Source of the DNA: a bacterium UBP2_UBA2255 | Lineage (GTDB): Bacteria > Edwardsbacteria > AC1 > EtOH8 | Direction of reading: 5' to 3' | Assembly: GCA_002347565.1 (NCBI GenBank) | Contig: DDXR01000073.1 | Coordinates: 1-64,000 of the forward strand | DNA: 64,000 bases | Shown: positions 7,917 to 16,262 of the stretch, in pieces | Layout of the letters: each line of letters begins with the position of its first letter | Position numbering within the stretch: position 1 is the first letter of the stretch | Notes under the pieces: generated by a model | Database searches by the model: none | What the model was told of the DNA's origin: nothing | Seen by the model: the letters and a program-made list of their open reading frames with translations, nothing else | Program-made: the position numbers and the translations under genes

Positions 7917-10178
7917 ATGGGCGCCGTCAAGGAAAAGAAGCAGATCAGCCGCAGCCGCGAGATCCTCGGGCTGAGCGTCGTGCTGCTGGGGTTGTTCCTG
8001 CTGCTGGGGCTGGTGTCGTTCGCGGGGTCCGACAGCCACCGGTGGACGCAGGGCTATCCCCGCACCAACTGGATCGGGCCGGCCGGCGACGTGCTGGCGG
8101 CCGCCGTGGTGCGGCTGTGCGGGTTCGCCTCGTTCCTGCTGGCGTTCGCATTGCTGCTGTGGGGCTGGTTCCTGATGCGCCACAAACCGCTGGCCCGCCT
8201 GTGCTGGAACACCCTGCTGGGGTTCGGTTTCGTCAGCATGGCCCTGGCGGCGCTGGGGCTGCTGCAGGCGCCCTATTACACCGGCGAGTTCTGGGGGGCG
8301 GGCGCATGGGGGATGTATCTGGCCGACACCGCCGCCGGCACCTTCGGCCCGGCCGGCTCGTGGATCATCATCGCCGGCGTGTCGCTGATCCTGCTGCTGA
8401 TCGGCACCGAGATCAACCTCCAGCAATGGCTGACGACCCTGGTGTTCCCGGTCAAGAAGGGGATCGAAAAAGGCAGGCAACTGCGGACCGAGCGGCCCAA
8501 GCAAGTCAAAAAACAGGCCGAAAACGAAAACGAATCCGAAAACGGGAAAGTGGAACCAGACCCGGCCACGCCCAAGTTGAAGACCGAGGACAAACCGAGA
8601 CAAAAAGAGACGAAGCCCCAGACCGAACCCAGGGAGCCGGCCAAGCCGGCCCGGCGGCGGGCCAGCGGCATCGGCGATGATTACCAGCGTCAGTTCCTGT
8701 CGCTGTTGAGCGGGGTGGCCCAGTCCGGCGCCGGCGCCGAGGATGACCAGTCGCGGACACTGGTGGAGAAGCTCGGGGAATTCGAGGTCGAGGGAGAGAT
8801 CACCGACTCCGCCAGCGGCCCGGTGATCACCCGCTACGAGTTCAAGCCGGCGCCGGGCGTCAAGGTCAACCAGATCGCCAACCTTTCCGACGACCTGGCC
8901 CTGGCGATGCAGGCCAAGCAGATCCGGATCCTGGCGCCGATTCCGGGCAAGGGGGTGATCGGGATCGAGGTGCCCAACCGCCACCGCCAGATGGTGGGGC
9001 TCAAGGACCTGCTGCTGTCCGACAGCTTCAAGTCGCAGAACGGGCCCCTGGCCTTCGCCCTGGGCCGCACCATCACCGGCGCGCCGTTCTCGGCCGACCT
9101 GTCCGAGATGCCGCACCTGCTGATCGCCGGCGCCACCGGCTCGGGCAAGAGCGTCTGCCTCAACACGGTGATCACCAGCCTGCTGTACCACGCCACGCCC
9201 GAGGACCTGCACTTCATCATGATCGATCCCAAGCGGATCGAGCTGTCGGTCTACCGCGGCATCCCGCACCTCCAGTTCCAGTACCGCAGCGAGCCGCGCG
9301 ACGGCGAGGATCAGGCCCGCGCGGTGCGCACCATCGAGGGCGTGGTCACCGACGCCGGCGAGGTGCTGCAGGTGTTCCGGCTGGCGGTCAGCGAGATGGA
9401 ATCACGCTACAAGCTGCTGGCCAAGCAGGGCTGCCGCAACATCGAGGAGTACAACCAGCGAGGCGCCGGCCGGATGTCCTACCTGGTGATCGTGATCGAC
9501 GAGCTGGCCGACCTGATGCTGTCGCGCGAGGCCGGCGAGATCGAGAGCCGGATCGCCAAGCTGGCCCAGATGTCGCGGGCCGTGGGCATCCACCTGATCC
9601 TGGCCACCCAGCGGCCGTCGGTGGACGTGATCACCGGCGTGATCAAGGCCAACTTCCCTGCCAGGATCGCGTTCCAGGTGTCGTCCAAGACCGACTCCCG
9701 CACCATCCTCGACGCGAACGGCGCCGACAAGCTGCTGGGCAGGGGCGACATGCTGTACATGCCGCCGGGCAAGGCCGAGCCCGAGCGGCTGCACGGGCCG
9801 TTCATCTCCACCGCCGAGACCCAGGGCATCGTCAGGTTCATCCGCGAGTGGTACGGCACGGCCGACGGCGCGGCGGACGGCGCGGACGCCGGCGCGGCCG
9901 GCCAGGCAGCGGCGCCGGCCGCCGACTATTCGATGGAGGTCAGCCTGCCGCCGGACGGGGGGGGCGAGGACGGGCAGGACGACCTGTTCGCCGAGGCCCG
10001 GTCGCTGGTGATCCGCCACCAGCAGGGCTCGGTGTCCCTGCTGCAGCGGCGGCTCAAGGTCGGCTACGCCCGGGCGGCGCGGCTGATCGACGAGCTGGAG
10101 GCGGCGGGCGTGGTCGGGCCGTTCGACGGCAGCAAGGCCCGGCAAGTGCTGATCAAGAGCGAGGAGGACCAGCCATGA
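7917..10178 (+). CDS. ftsK: FtsK/SpoIIIE DNA translocase
   Basis: FtsK pumps chromosomal DNA at the division septum and activates dimer resolution. The 753-residue protein has an N-terminal block of about four membrane segments (residues 15-165), a charged Lys/Glu/Pro linker (about 180-250), the alpha/beta motor and a C-terminal winged-helix gamma domain (about 690-745) that reads KOPS sites. Walker A is at about residue 405 (GATGSGKSVCLN); Walker B is VIVIDELADLM. Odd feature: about 20 extra residues (453-475, QFQYRSEPRDGEDQ then ARAVRTIEG) lie between GIPHL and VVTD, where most FtsK proteins have only three residues. The reading frame is otherwise intact. The stop overlaps the first lolA-like gene. 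Confidence 0.95.
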   Translation: MGAVKEKKQISRSREILGLSVVLLGLFLLLGLVSFAGSDSHRWTQGYPRTNWIGPAGDVLAAAVVRLCGFASFLLAFALLLWGWFLMRHKPLARLCWNTLLGFGFVSMALAALGLLQAPYYTGEFWGAGAWGMYLADTAAGTFGPAGSWIIIAGVSLILLLIGTEINLQQWLTTLVFPVKKGIEKGRQLRTERPKQVKKQAENENESENGKVEPDPATPKLKTEDKPRQKETKPQTEPREPAKPARRRASGIGDDYQRQFLSLLSGVAQSGAGAEDDQSRTLVEKLGEFEVEGEITDSASGPVITRYEFKPAPGVKVNQIANLSDDLALAMQAKQIRILAPIPGKGVIGIEVPNRHRQMVGLKDLLLSDSFKSQNGPLAFALGRTITGAPFSADLSEMPHLLIAGATGSGKSVCLNTVITSLLYHATPEDLHFIMIDPKRIELSVYRGIPHLQFQYRSEPRDGEDQARAVRTIEGVVTDAGEVLQVFRLAVSEMESRYKLLAKQGCRNIEEYNQRGAGRMSYLVIVIDELADLMLSREAGEIESRIAKLAQMSRAVGIHLILATQRPSVDVITGVIKANFPARIAFQVSSKTDSRTILDANGADKLLGRGDMLYMPPGKAEPERLHGPFISTAETQGIVRFIREWYGTADGAADGADAGAAGQAAAPAADYSMEVSLPPDGGGEDGQDDLFAEARSLVIRHQQGSVSLLQRRLKVGYARAARLIDELEAAGVVGPFDGSKARQVLIKSEEDQP

Positions 10179-10795
10179 ACAGACCGCTGGTGACGGTGCT
10201 CGCGGCCCTGGCTCTGGGCGGCGCCGCTTTCGGGCAGGCCGACTCGTTCATGGACAAGGTGCGCGCCAAGTACCTGGCGGCGGCCGATTACAAGGCCTCG
10301 GTCGAGTGCCTGCGCACCGGCGCCGACGGCAGCACCGTCGTCTCCAAGGGCAGCGTCGAGATGCGCCGGCCGGACAGGTTCCGGATCGAGTACGAGAAGC
10401 CGTCGGCCTACCTGATGGTGTTCGACGGCAAGATCCTGTGGGTGCACCGGCCCAAGGACAGGACCGTGACCTCGACCACGATCCGCGCCGCCCCCGACCT
10501 GCTGGCCTGGTTCAACCCCTACGACCAGCTGTTCCCGGCGCGGGTGATCGACGGCGCGCCCACCAACGGCGATTTCCAGATCTGGCTCGACATCGCGGAA
10601 AACCGGGACTCGCTCAGGGAAGTGAAGCTGATCGTCGACCGCAAGACCCTGCTGATCCGCGGAATCTTCGCCACGGACGCGGCCGGCAACGCCTACGAGT
10701 ACACCTTCACCAAGATGAAGCTGGACGCCGGGCTCAAGGACAACCGGTTCGAGTTCACCGTCCCCAGCGGTTCGCAGCTGATCGAGAATTTTTAA
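10175..10795 (+). CDS. LolA-like periplasmic lipoprotein carrier, copy 1
   Basis: LolA shuttles lipoproteins across the periplasm from LolCDE to the outer membrane. This 206-residue protein has a signal peptide (about residues 1-21, ending AAFGQA) and the LolA/YhhN-type open barrel pattern: KGSVEMRRPDRFRIEYEKPS, then FDGKILWVHRPKDR and a C-terminal NRFEFTVPSGSQLIENF. The ATG overlaps the ftsK stop, and GAGGAGG sits just upstream, so expression is coupled to ftsK. The ftsK-lolA order is widely conserved. A diverged second copy follows 16 bp later. Confidence 0.88.
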   Translation: MNRPLVTVLAALALGGAAFGQADSFMDKVRAKYLAAADYKASVECLRTGADGSTVVSKGSVEMRRPDRFRIEYEKPSAYLMVFDGKILWVHRPKDRTVTSTTIRAAPDLLAWFNPYDQLFPARVIDGAPTNGDFQIWLDIAENRDSLREVKLIVDRKTLLIRGIFATDAAGNAYEYTFTKMKLDAGLKDNRFEFTVPSGSQLIENF

Positions 10796-10811
10796 CGCAT
10801 CGGACCCAGCC

Positions 10812-11435
10812 ATGAAACGACTGCTCCCGGCGATCGTCATCCTGGCGGCGGCCCTGGCCCCCGCCCGGGCCGCCGGCGACGGACAGCTGCTGGAACGGGT
10901 CCGCGCCCGCTACCGCGCCGTCACCGCCATGTCCGCCCAGTTCAGCGAGGTGCTGTGCGGCGCCGCCAGCGGCACCTGCAAGCGGTTCACCGGAAAGGCC
11001 GAGATGAAGCGGCCCTCCAAGCTGCGGCTGGAGATCGGCTCGCCGGACAGGCAGCTGGTGGTGTGCGATGGCAGGGCCCTGGTGCTGTACCTGGAAAAGG
11101 AGAAGCAGGCCTACCGCTTCGACATGGCCCGGTCCGACCAGATGCTGACCCTGCTCAACCCGCTGGACGGCCTGCTGGACGGCGAGCTGGTCCGCTCCGA
11201 GGCCGGCGCCGGCGCCCACAAGCTGTTCCTGGCGGTGCCCAAGCTCAAGGACAGCTTCAAGGAGATCGTGCTGACGGTCGACACCGCGACGAGCCTGATC
11301 ACCGGCATCGAGGCCGAGGACGCGTCCGGCAATCACGCCCAGTACGAGTTCACCGGGATCAAGCTTAACCCGAAGATCAGGGACGCGCGGTTCACTTTCA
11401 CGGTGCCCAAGGGCGTCAGGGTCATCAACCAGTAA
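10812..11435 (+). CDS. LolA-like periplasmic lipoprotein carrier, copy 2
   Basis: This 207-residue exported protein is a second member of the LolA family in tandem with the first. The signal peptide ends near residue 20 (APARAAG). Family features are FTGKAEMKRPSKLRLEIGSP, the loop CDGRALVLYLEKEKQAY and the C-terminal ARFTFTVPKGVRVINQ. It has two extra cysteines (CGAASGTC) that could form a disulfide and are absent from copy 1. The two copies share architecture but little identity, which argues for old duplication or divided labour (for example, one may serve a LolB-like role). No lolB or lolCDE is in the window. Confidence 0.85.
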   Translation: MKRLLPAIVILAAALAPARAAGDGQLLERVRARYRAVTAMSAQFSEVLCGAASGTCKRFTGKAEMKRPSKLRLEIGSPDRQLVVCDGRALVLYLEKEKQAYRFDMARSDQMLTLLNPLDGLLDGELVRSEAGAGAHKLFLAVPKLKDSFKEIVLTVDTATSLITGIEAEDASGNHAQYEFTGIKLNPKIRDARFTFTVPKGVRVINQ

Positions 11436-11451
11436 CGGAACCCCGTCGCGC

Positions 11452-11550
11452 GTCATTCCCTCGAAAGAGGGAATCCAGGCGGTCCTTCCCCCGGCGAGAA
11501 CATGGTCATGGATCCCGGCCGGAGTTTACCCCATGCGGTGACATGGGGCC
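11452..11550. repeat. GTCATTCC-type palindromic repeat, copy 1
   Basis: The unit begins GTCATTCCCTCGAAAGAGGG and continues AATCCAG, forming a short hairpin (ATTCCCTC / GAGGGAAT). A second half with GTCATGGATCCCGGCC follows. It resembles the units at 35968, 36766 and 53010. It fills the gap between the lolA pair and yajQ. Confidence 0.6.
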
Positions 11551-11592
11551 GGGAAGACGGGTAACGAGCAACGAGCAACAACAGCAGGTGCC

Positions 11593-12087
11593 ATGAGCCA
11601 GAGTTCCTTCGACATCGTCTCCAAGATCGACGGCCAGGAGCTGAAGAACGCCGTCCAGATGGCCACCAAGGAGATCATCGGCCGCTTCGACTTCAAGGGG
11701 TTGGACTGCCAGTACACGCTGGAGGAGGAGAAGCTGGTGGTGCTGGCGGCCGACGACTTCAAGCGCAAGGCGATGCTGGACATCCTCTACACCAAGATGA
11801 CCAAGCGCGGCATCTCGCCCAAGGCGCTGGAGCCCAAGGACCCCGAGCAGGCCTCCAAGGGCTACCTGCGGCAGGAGTTCAAGCTGCTGGCCGGCATCCC
11901 GGTCGACAAGGCCAAGGAGATGGTCAAGATGATCAAGGCCAGCGGGGTCAAGGTGCAGGCCCAGATCCAGGACCAGCAGGTGCGCGTCACCGGCAAGGAC
12001 AAGGACGACCTGCAGCAGATCATCGCGCTGTTCCGCGAGAACGACCTGGGCCTGGCCCTGCAGTTCACGAATTATAGGACGACGTGA
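11593..12087 (+). CDS. yajQ: YajQ family nucleotide-binding protein
   Basis: YajQ-family (UPF0234) proteins bind nucleotides; in Xanthomonas a member binds cyclic di-GMP and acts on transcription. The 164-residue protein is complete, with the signature start SSFDIVSKIDGQELKNA, the central KEIIGRFDFKG and the end LGLALQFTNYR. It sits immediately before an AT-rich nucleotide cyclase gene, which makes a cyclic-nucleotide connection tempting but unproven. Composition is typical of the high-GC host. Confidence 0.94.
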   Translation: MSQSSFDIVSKIDGQELKNAVQMATKEIIGRFDFKGLDCQYTLEEEKLVVLAADDFKRKAMLDILYTKMTKRGISPKALEPKDPEQASKGYLRQEFKLLAGIPVDKAKEMVKMIKASGVKVQAQIQDQQVRVTGKDKDDLQQIIALFRENDLGLALQFTNYRTT

Positions 12088-12146
12088 TCAACTGCATCTT
12101 ATGTCATTACTTTACACCACAGTAATACATTTTAGGGGGTATAAAC

Positions 12147-13004
12147 ATGCGTTTAACTAAAAAAGCAAAGCCAAAAAGAGCCCAAGTACCAAGATATCTT
12201 GATAGTTGGGGCAATGTAAAAAGGGGATACAAACGTACTTTAGATTTAATGGAATTCGCAAATTCAGGCCGTGCACCTGTCACTACTGATGTTGAAATCG
12301 CTGTCTGTTTCGCAGATCTTCGTGGATTCACGGATTACGTACACTCACTACAGAAGATATCACAAGATAATCGTGTTAATTCATTTCTGCGCGATTATTA
12401 TGAAATATACCCACGTGCAATTCTTCATGAACTCTGGGTTCTCGAACCAGATAATGAGAAGCAAGAAGTAACAGCAGAACATGCAGAGCTAAGTAGATTA
12501 ATTGTACCAACATCTTATAAGAACCTTGGTGATGGTATGATGATTGTTTGGGAACTGCAAAAGTGTTGCGACGCAAGAATACAAGGATTGACAACTAGAA
12601 TAATAATGCAGGCAGTAGAGGATTTGCAAAAGCAGTTTTTCGAATTAACTGCAAAACTGGGTCCTGTTGAGACGGATTCATATTCCAAACTCGCAAGCAA
12701 TTTGAGGTTAGGGTTCGGTCTCGCAAGGGGGCATGCATGGCGTTTAGACTTTGGAAGACAAATACCATATGATTATGCGGGTTCAATTGTAAATCTTGCG
12801 GCTAGGCTCCAGAACCTTGCGCGACCCTCTGGAATAGTTGCGCATTTGCCCTTTTCAGAATCACTGCTAAGAACTTTTGTTCGGACTGGTAAAGGATCTA
12901 TCAAGCAAATAAAAACTATCAAGGGCTTAGGTAAAGAACTTGTAGATGTTTGGATTTCGAATGATGTTAAACTGCCCAAAAAATATAAAACCGATTGCTG
13001 TTGA
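12147..13004 (+). CDS. orphan class III nucleotide cyclase domain protein, AT-rich
   Basis: This 285-residue protein carries a class III adenylate/guanylate cyclase domain over most of its length. Metal-binding D57 lies in VCFADLRGFT, and a second acidic site D129 lies in YKNLGDGMMIVW. The purine-selecting pair typical of adenylate cyclases is retained: K125 and D209 (PYDYAGSIVNLAAR). The transition-state residues N216 and R220 are present. There is no membrane segment and no clear sensor domain. The gene is strikingly AT-rich compared with its neighbours, and AGGGGGT precedes the ATG. Its stop codon overlaps the plsY ATG by one base. Such stand-alone cyclases can serve second-messenger signalling or anti-phage (Pycsar/CBASS-like) systems, but no effector gene is adjacent, so function is open. 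Confidence 0.85.
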   Translation: MRLTKKAKPKRAQVPRYLDSWGNVKRGYKRTLDLMEFANSGRAPVTTDVEIAVCFADLRGFTDYVHSLQKISQDNRVNSFLRDYYEIYPRAILHELWVLEPDNEKQEVTAEHAELSRLIVPTSYKNLGDGMMIVWELQKCCDARIQGLTTRIIMQAVEDLQKQFFELTAKLGPVETDSYSKLASNLRLGFGLARGHAWRLDFGRQIPYDYAGSIVNLAARLQNLARPSGIVAHLPFSESLLRTFVRTGKGSIKQIKTIKGLGKELVDVWISNDVKLPKKYKTDCC

Positions 13005-13663
13005 TGAGCTTTATAATATTGCTTGTTGCGTTTTTTGTCGGCGGCGTCCCGTTCGGCTATCTGGCCGGGAAACTGCTCAAGGGTATTGACATCCGCGAGC
13101 ACGGCAGCCGGAACGTCGGCGCGACCAACGTCTTCCGGGTGGTGGGCAAGGGCCCGGGCATCATTGTGTACATCCTGGATGCGGTCAAGGGCCTTGCCCC
13201 GGTGTTGTTGGCCAAATTGTTGTTCGCCGGTTCGACGGTCAGCGATCAGTGGTTCCACATCGCGGTGGCATTAGCCGCGATCCTAGGGCACATCTTCACG
13301 CCGTACCTGCGCTTCAAGGGCGGCAAGGGCGTGGCCACGGCCTCGGGCGCGATGCTGGCCCTGGCGCCGCTGCCGCTGCTGGCCGCGCTGCTCGTCTTCG
13401 CGATCGTCTTCGCGGCCTGGCGGTACGTCTCGTTGGGCTCGCTCTGCGCGGCGCTGGCCTTCCCGATCGCCGTGGCGGTAGAGAAGATCCTCGCCGGCCG
13501 CGACCCGCTGGTGCCGATGCTGGCCCTGGGCTGGCTGCTGCTGATCCTGGTGATCGTCACCCACCGGACCAACATCGTGCGGCTGCTGCAGGGCCGGGAG
13601 CCCCGCATGAGTTTCAAATCGGATGCCCGAGGAGAAACCTCTAAGGAAGCCAGGAACACATGA
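13004..13663 (+). CDS. plsY: acyl-phosphate glycerol-3-phosphate acyltransferase PlsY
   Basis: PlsY makes lysophosphatidic acid from acyl-phosphate and glycerol 3-phosphate at the inner membrane, the first step of phospholipid synthesis. The 219-residue protein has about five to seven hydrophobic segments and the three active-site loops: GSRNVGATN, the glycine-rich FKGGKGVAT and the C-terminal VTHRTNIVRLLQG. The ATG at 13004 shares its A with the stop of the cyclase (TGATG); a TTG at 12995 would be an alternative but less likely start. The last dozen codons (RGETSKEARNT) are supplied by an interspersed repeat, so the C-terminus is probably altered but not harmed. gpsA, which supplies the substrate, follows. 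Confidence 0.95.
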   Translation: MSFIILLVAFFVGGVPFGYLAGKLLKGIDIREHGSRNVGATNVFRVVGKGPGIIVYILDAVKGLAPVLLAKLLFAGSTVSDQWFHIAVALAAILGHIFTPYLRFKGGKGVATASGAMLALAPLPLLAALLVFAIVFAAWRYVSLGSLCAALAFPIAVAVEKILAGRDPLVPMLALGWLLLILVIVTHRTNIVRLLQGREPRMSFKSDARGETSKEARNT

Positions 13664-13715
13664 ATTCTGGATCTGCTGGCCATCGGTGGTTTCATGGCTT
13701 CCTTATGAAAATTCC
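13639..13715. repeat. interspersed inverted repeat, family B copy 1
   Basis: Arms TAAGGAAGCCAGGAA (13642-13656) and TTCATGGCTTCCTTA (13691-13705) are complementary at 14 of 15 positions around a 34-bp centre. The element overlaps the plsY 3' end and ends just before gpsA. A related element lies at 26356-26466. Confidence 0.6.
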
Positions 13716-13729
13716 CCGGCCGGTACGTG

Positions 13730-14740
13730 ATGCCTGAACCCCGCGACATCGCGGTGCTGGGCGCCGGCAATTGGGGCACCACCCTGGCCGTGCTGCTGGC
13801 CGGCAACGGCCACCGGGTGCGGCTGTGGGAGTTCCGGCCCGAGGCGGCCCTGCAGATCGCGGCCGACCGCGAGAACAGGGAGTTCCTGCCCGGCATCGCC
13901 ATCCCGCACGAGGTGGCGGTCACCAGCGACCTGGCCGCGGCGATGCAGGAGGTCGACCTCTGCGTGCTGGCGGTGCCGTCGCACGCGCTGCGCACGGTGT
14001 GCGGGCAGGTGGGGCCGCTGCTGACGGAGGGAGACCTGCTGCTCTCGGTGATCAAGGGGCTGGAGCAGGGAACCCTGCTGCGGATGTCCGAGGCGATCCG
14101 GCAGACGCTGGGGAAAAAGGCCGACCGGCTGGCCGCCCTGTCCGGCCCGAACATCGCCTGGGAGGTCGCCCGCGGCCTGCCCAGCACCAGCGTGGTGGCG
14201 GCCGCCGACCAGCGGACGGCCGAACGGGTGCGCGACATCCTGATGACGCCGCAGTTCCGGGTCTACACCGGGAGCGACCTGGCCGGCCTGGAGCTGGGCG
14301 GCGCGCTCAAGAACGTGATCGCCATCGCCAGCGGCATCGTGCAGGGGCTGGGGCTGGGCGCCAACGCCCAGGGCGCCCTGCTGACCCGCGGCCTGGCGGA
14401 GATGGCCCGGCTGGGGACGGCGCTGGGGGCCAGGGCGGAGACCTTCGCCGGCCTGTCGGGGATGGGCGACCTGGTCACCACCTGCACCAGCCCCCACAGC
14501 CGCAACCGCACCGTGGGCGAGCGGATCGGCAGGGGCGAGAAGCTGGCGGATATCCTGGCGTCGCTGACCATGGTGGCCGAGGGCGTCACCACCACCGAGG
14601 CGGCCTGCCAGCTGGCGGCCCGGCGCGGCGTGGAACTGCCGATCGCCGAGCAGATGCGCCAGGTGCTGTTCCAGGGCAAGGACCCACGCCGGGCGGTGGC
14701 CGACCTGATGACCAGGGAACCGAAGGCCGAGGTCGGGTGA
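13730..14740 (+). CDS. gpsA: NAD(P)+ glycerol-3-phosphate dehydrogenase
   Basis: GpsA reduces dihydroxyacetone phosphate to glycerol 3-phosphate, the backbone for phospholipids, so pairing with plsY is functionally logical. The 336-residue protein has the N-terminal Rossmann motif VLGAGNWGTTLA, the conserved LSGPN segment and the catalytic lysine region LELGGALKNVIAIASGI. The C-terminal substrate domain includes GDLVTTCTSPHSRNR. An ATG at 13730 was preferred to the GTG directly before it at 13727. The stop overlaps the pgeF GTG start. Confidence 0.96.
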   Translation: MPEPRDIAVLGAGNWGTTLAVLLAGNGHRVRLWEFRPEAALQIAADRENREFLPGIAIPHEVAVTSDLAAAMQEVDLCVLAVPSHALRTVCGQVGPLLTEGDLLLSVIKGLEQGTLLRMSEAIRQTLGKKADRLAALSGPNIAWEVARGLPSTSVVAAADQRTAERVRDILMTPQFRVYTGSDLAGLELGGALKNVIAIASGIVQGLGLGANAQGALLTRGLAEMARLGTALGARAETFAGLSGMGDLVTTCTSPHSRNRTVGERIGRGEKLADILASLTMVAEGVTTTEAACQLAARRGVELPIAEQMRQVLFQGKDPRRAVADLMTREPKAEVG

Positions 14741-15462
14741 GCTGGCGGCTGGCCGAGCGCGGCTGCCTGGCGGTGATCGAATACGACCAGCTGCGCCTGC
14801 CCGGCGTCCGGCACGGCTGCGTGGTCAAGCGAGCCGGCCGGGACATCGACGAGCACGAGGTCTACTCGGCGCTGGGGCGCGGCAAGCGGCTGGTGGTCAC
14901 CGAGCAGACCCACAGCGACCAGGTGGCGGTGGTCGACGACGGGTTCGCCACGCACTACCCGGCGCGGGTCGGGGCCGACGGCCTGATGACCGGCCGCCCC
15001 GGGACGGTGATCACCATCCACACGGCGGACTGCGTGCCGGTGCTGGTGGCGGCGCCGGGGGCGGCGCTGCTGGTGCACGCCGGCTGGCGCGGCAGCGCGC
15101 AGGGGATCGCCGGCAAGGCGGTCCGGGAGTTTGCCCGGCGCTACGCGGTCGATCCGGCCGAGGTGCGAGCGGTGATCGGCCCCTGCATCGGCCCGGAGTG
15201 CTATGAAGTCGGGACGGATGTGGCAAAGCTGTTCAGCGGCCGGGTGAAGCACGAACGACCCGATGGGAAATGGCTATTGGACCTGCGCACGGCCAACCGG
15301 GACCAGCTGGCAGCTGCCGGAATCCGCCCAGAGAACATCGTGGTATCCGATCACTGCACCCGCTGCCGCAACGATCTGTTTCATTCCTACCGCCGGGAAG
15401 GGCGGCTGCGGGGCACGATGATCGCTTTCATGGAGGTAGGCGATGAGCACCACCGATACTGA
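14737..15462 (+). CDS. pgeF: peptidoglycan editing factor PgeF (DUF152/YfiH family)
   Basis: PgeF-type proteins are copper/zinc multicopper-oxidase-unrelated enzymes; in E. coli the family prevents misincorporation of serine in peptidoglycan, and homologues act on purine nucleosides. The 241-residue protein has the family metal site: TEQTHSD, TADCVPVL and HAGWRGSAQG, followed by IGPCIGPECYEVG. The terminal CTRCRNDLFHSYRREG block is also typical. The GTG start overlaps the gpsA stop. The last 20 bases overlap the MerR-family gene. Confidence 0.93.
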   Translation: MSWRLAERGCLAVIEYDQLRLPGVRHGCVVKRAGRDIDEHEVYSALGRGKRLVVTEQTHSDQVAVVDDGFATHYPARVGADGLMTGRPGTVITIHTADCVPVLVAAPGAALLVHAGWRGSAQGIAGKAVREFARRYAVDPAEVRAVIGPCIGPECYEVGTDVAKLFSGRVKHERPDGKWLLDLRTANRDQLAAAGIRPENIVVSDHCTRCRNDLFHSYRREGRLRGTMIAFMEVGDEHHRY

Positions 15463-15850
15463 AACCGTCACGGTCGAGCTGCCGCCGGTCAAGCTGTACC
15501 ACAGCATCCGGGAGGTGGCCGAGATGACCGGCGTCAAGCCGTTCGTGCTGCGGTTCTGGGAGACAGAGTTCCCGATGCTGCGCCCCCGCACCACCCGCGG
15601 CGGCCGCCGCCAGTACCGGGTGGACGACATCAAGCTGCTGCTGCTGATCAAGAAGCTGCTGTACCAGGACGGCTACACCATCGACGGGGCGCGGCGCCGG
15701 CTGCGGGAGATCAGGGACAGGGAACTCCCCCAGATGGAGCTCCCGTTCAACAACCTGAGGAGGGCCGCGGCCGTGACCTGGGCGGTGGCCGAGCTGCGCG
15801 ACCTGGTGCGACTGATCGACGGCGGCGGACAAAGCGCGGCCCGCGGCTGA
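15443..15850 (+). CDS. MerR-family HTH transcriptional regulator
   Basis: This 135-residue protein has a MerR-type winged helix near residues 18-85 (SIREVAEMTGVKPFVLRFWE, then RGGRRQYRVDDIKLLLLIKKLL). A short helical tail without an obvious effector domain follows. Such stand-alone MerR-like regulators are common in Bacteroidetes and delta-proteobacteria, and their ligands are unknown. The ATG has GGAGG eight bases upstream, inside the pgeF end, and the frames overlap by 20 bp, so it is coupled to the cell-envelope operon. Confidence 0.9.
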   Translation: MSTTDTETVTVELPPVKLYHSIREVAEMTGVKPFVLRFWETEFPMLRPRTTRGGRRQYRVDDIKLLLLIKKLLYQDGYTIDGARRRLREIRDRELPQMELPFNNLRRAAAVTWAVAELRDLVRLIDGGGQSAARG

Positions 15851-15863
15851 GCCCTTTTTTCCC

Positions 15864-15892
15864 TTGCTTTTTCGGCGGTTTTCCCGTATAAT
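15864..15892 (+). promoter_or_regulatory. promoter of the tRNA-Pro pair
   Basis: TTGCTT at 15864-15869 and TATAAT at 15887-15892 are 17 bp apart. The tRNA begins at 15903, consistent with a very short leader before processing. Confidence 0.7.
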
Positions 15893-15902
15893 TGGCTCTC
15901 GG

Positions 15903-15980
15903 CGGGGTGTAGCGCAGTCCGGTTAGCGCACTTGACTGGGGGTCAAGGGGCCGGTGGTTCAAATCCACTCACCCCGACCA
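15903..15980 (+). tRNA. tRNA-Pro (anticodon GGG)
   Basis: The acceptor arm CGGGGTG pairs with CACCCCG, the D stem is GCGC/GCGC, and the anticodon stem is CTTGA/TCAAG with loop CTGGGGG. The anticodon GGG is at 15938-15940 and reads CCC and CCU codons. The T loop TTCAAAT and an encoded 3' CCA are present. Confidence 0.96.
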
Positions 15981-16045
15981 TCACGGTGATCACCTCAGAT
16001 ACATCCGCGCGCGGCCGAATGCCGCACGCGGCCGGTTCGGCAAGT

Positions 16046-16122
<77 letters not shown>

Positions 16123-16194
16123 TGCAAGAGCACGCACACGTCACACCGTCGTCGCATAACCGACAAACCATACCGTCCCCAGAGGCAAAATGAA

Positions 16195-16231
16195 TCAGCG
16201 GCCGCGCCGCTGAGGGTTTTGCTTTTTTTAT
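16195..16231 (+). terminator. intrinsic terminator after the tRNA genes
   Basis: A perfect 8-bp stem TCAGCGGC / GCCGCTGA with loop CGC (16195-16213) is followed by two T runs (TTTT and TTTTTTT). Confidence 0.85.
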
Positions 16232-16262
16232 TACCCGGGCAGCTTTCACGACACGGAAAGGT

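Noticed and set aside
12147..13004. Complete Pycsar or CBASS defence operon
   Set aside because: Only a cyclase is present; no TIR, transmembrane, nuclease or phospholipase effector lies next to it, and yajQ and plsY are housekeeping genes.
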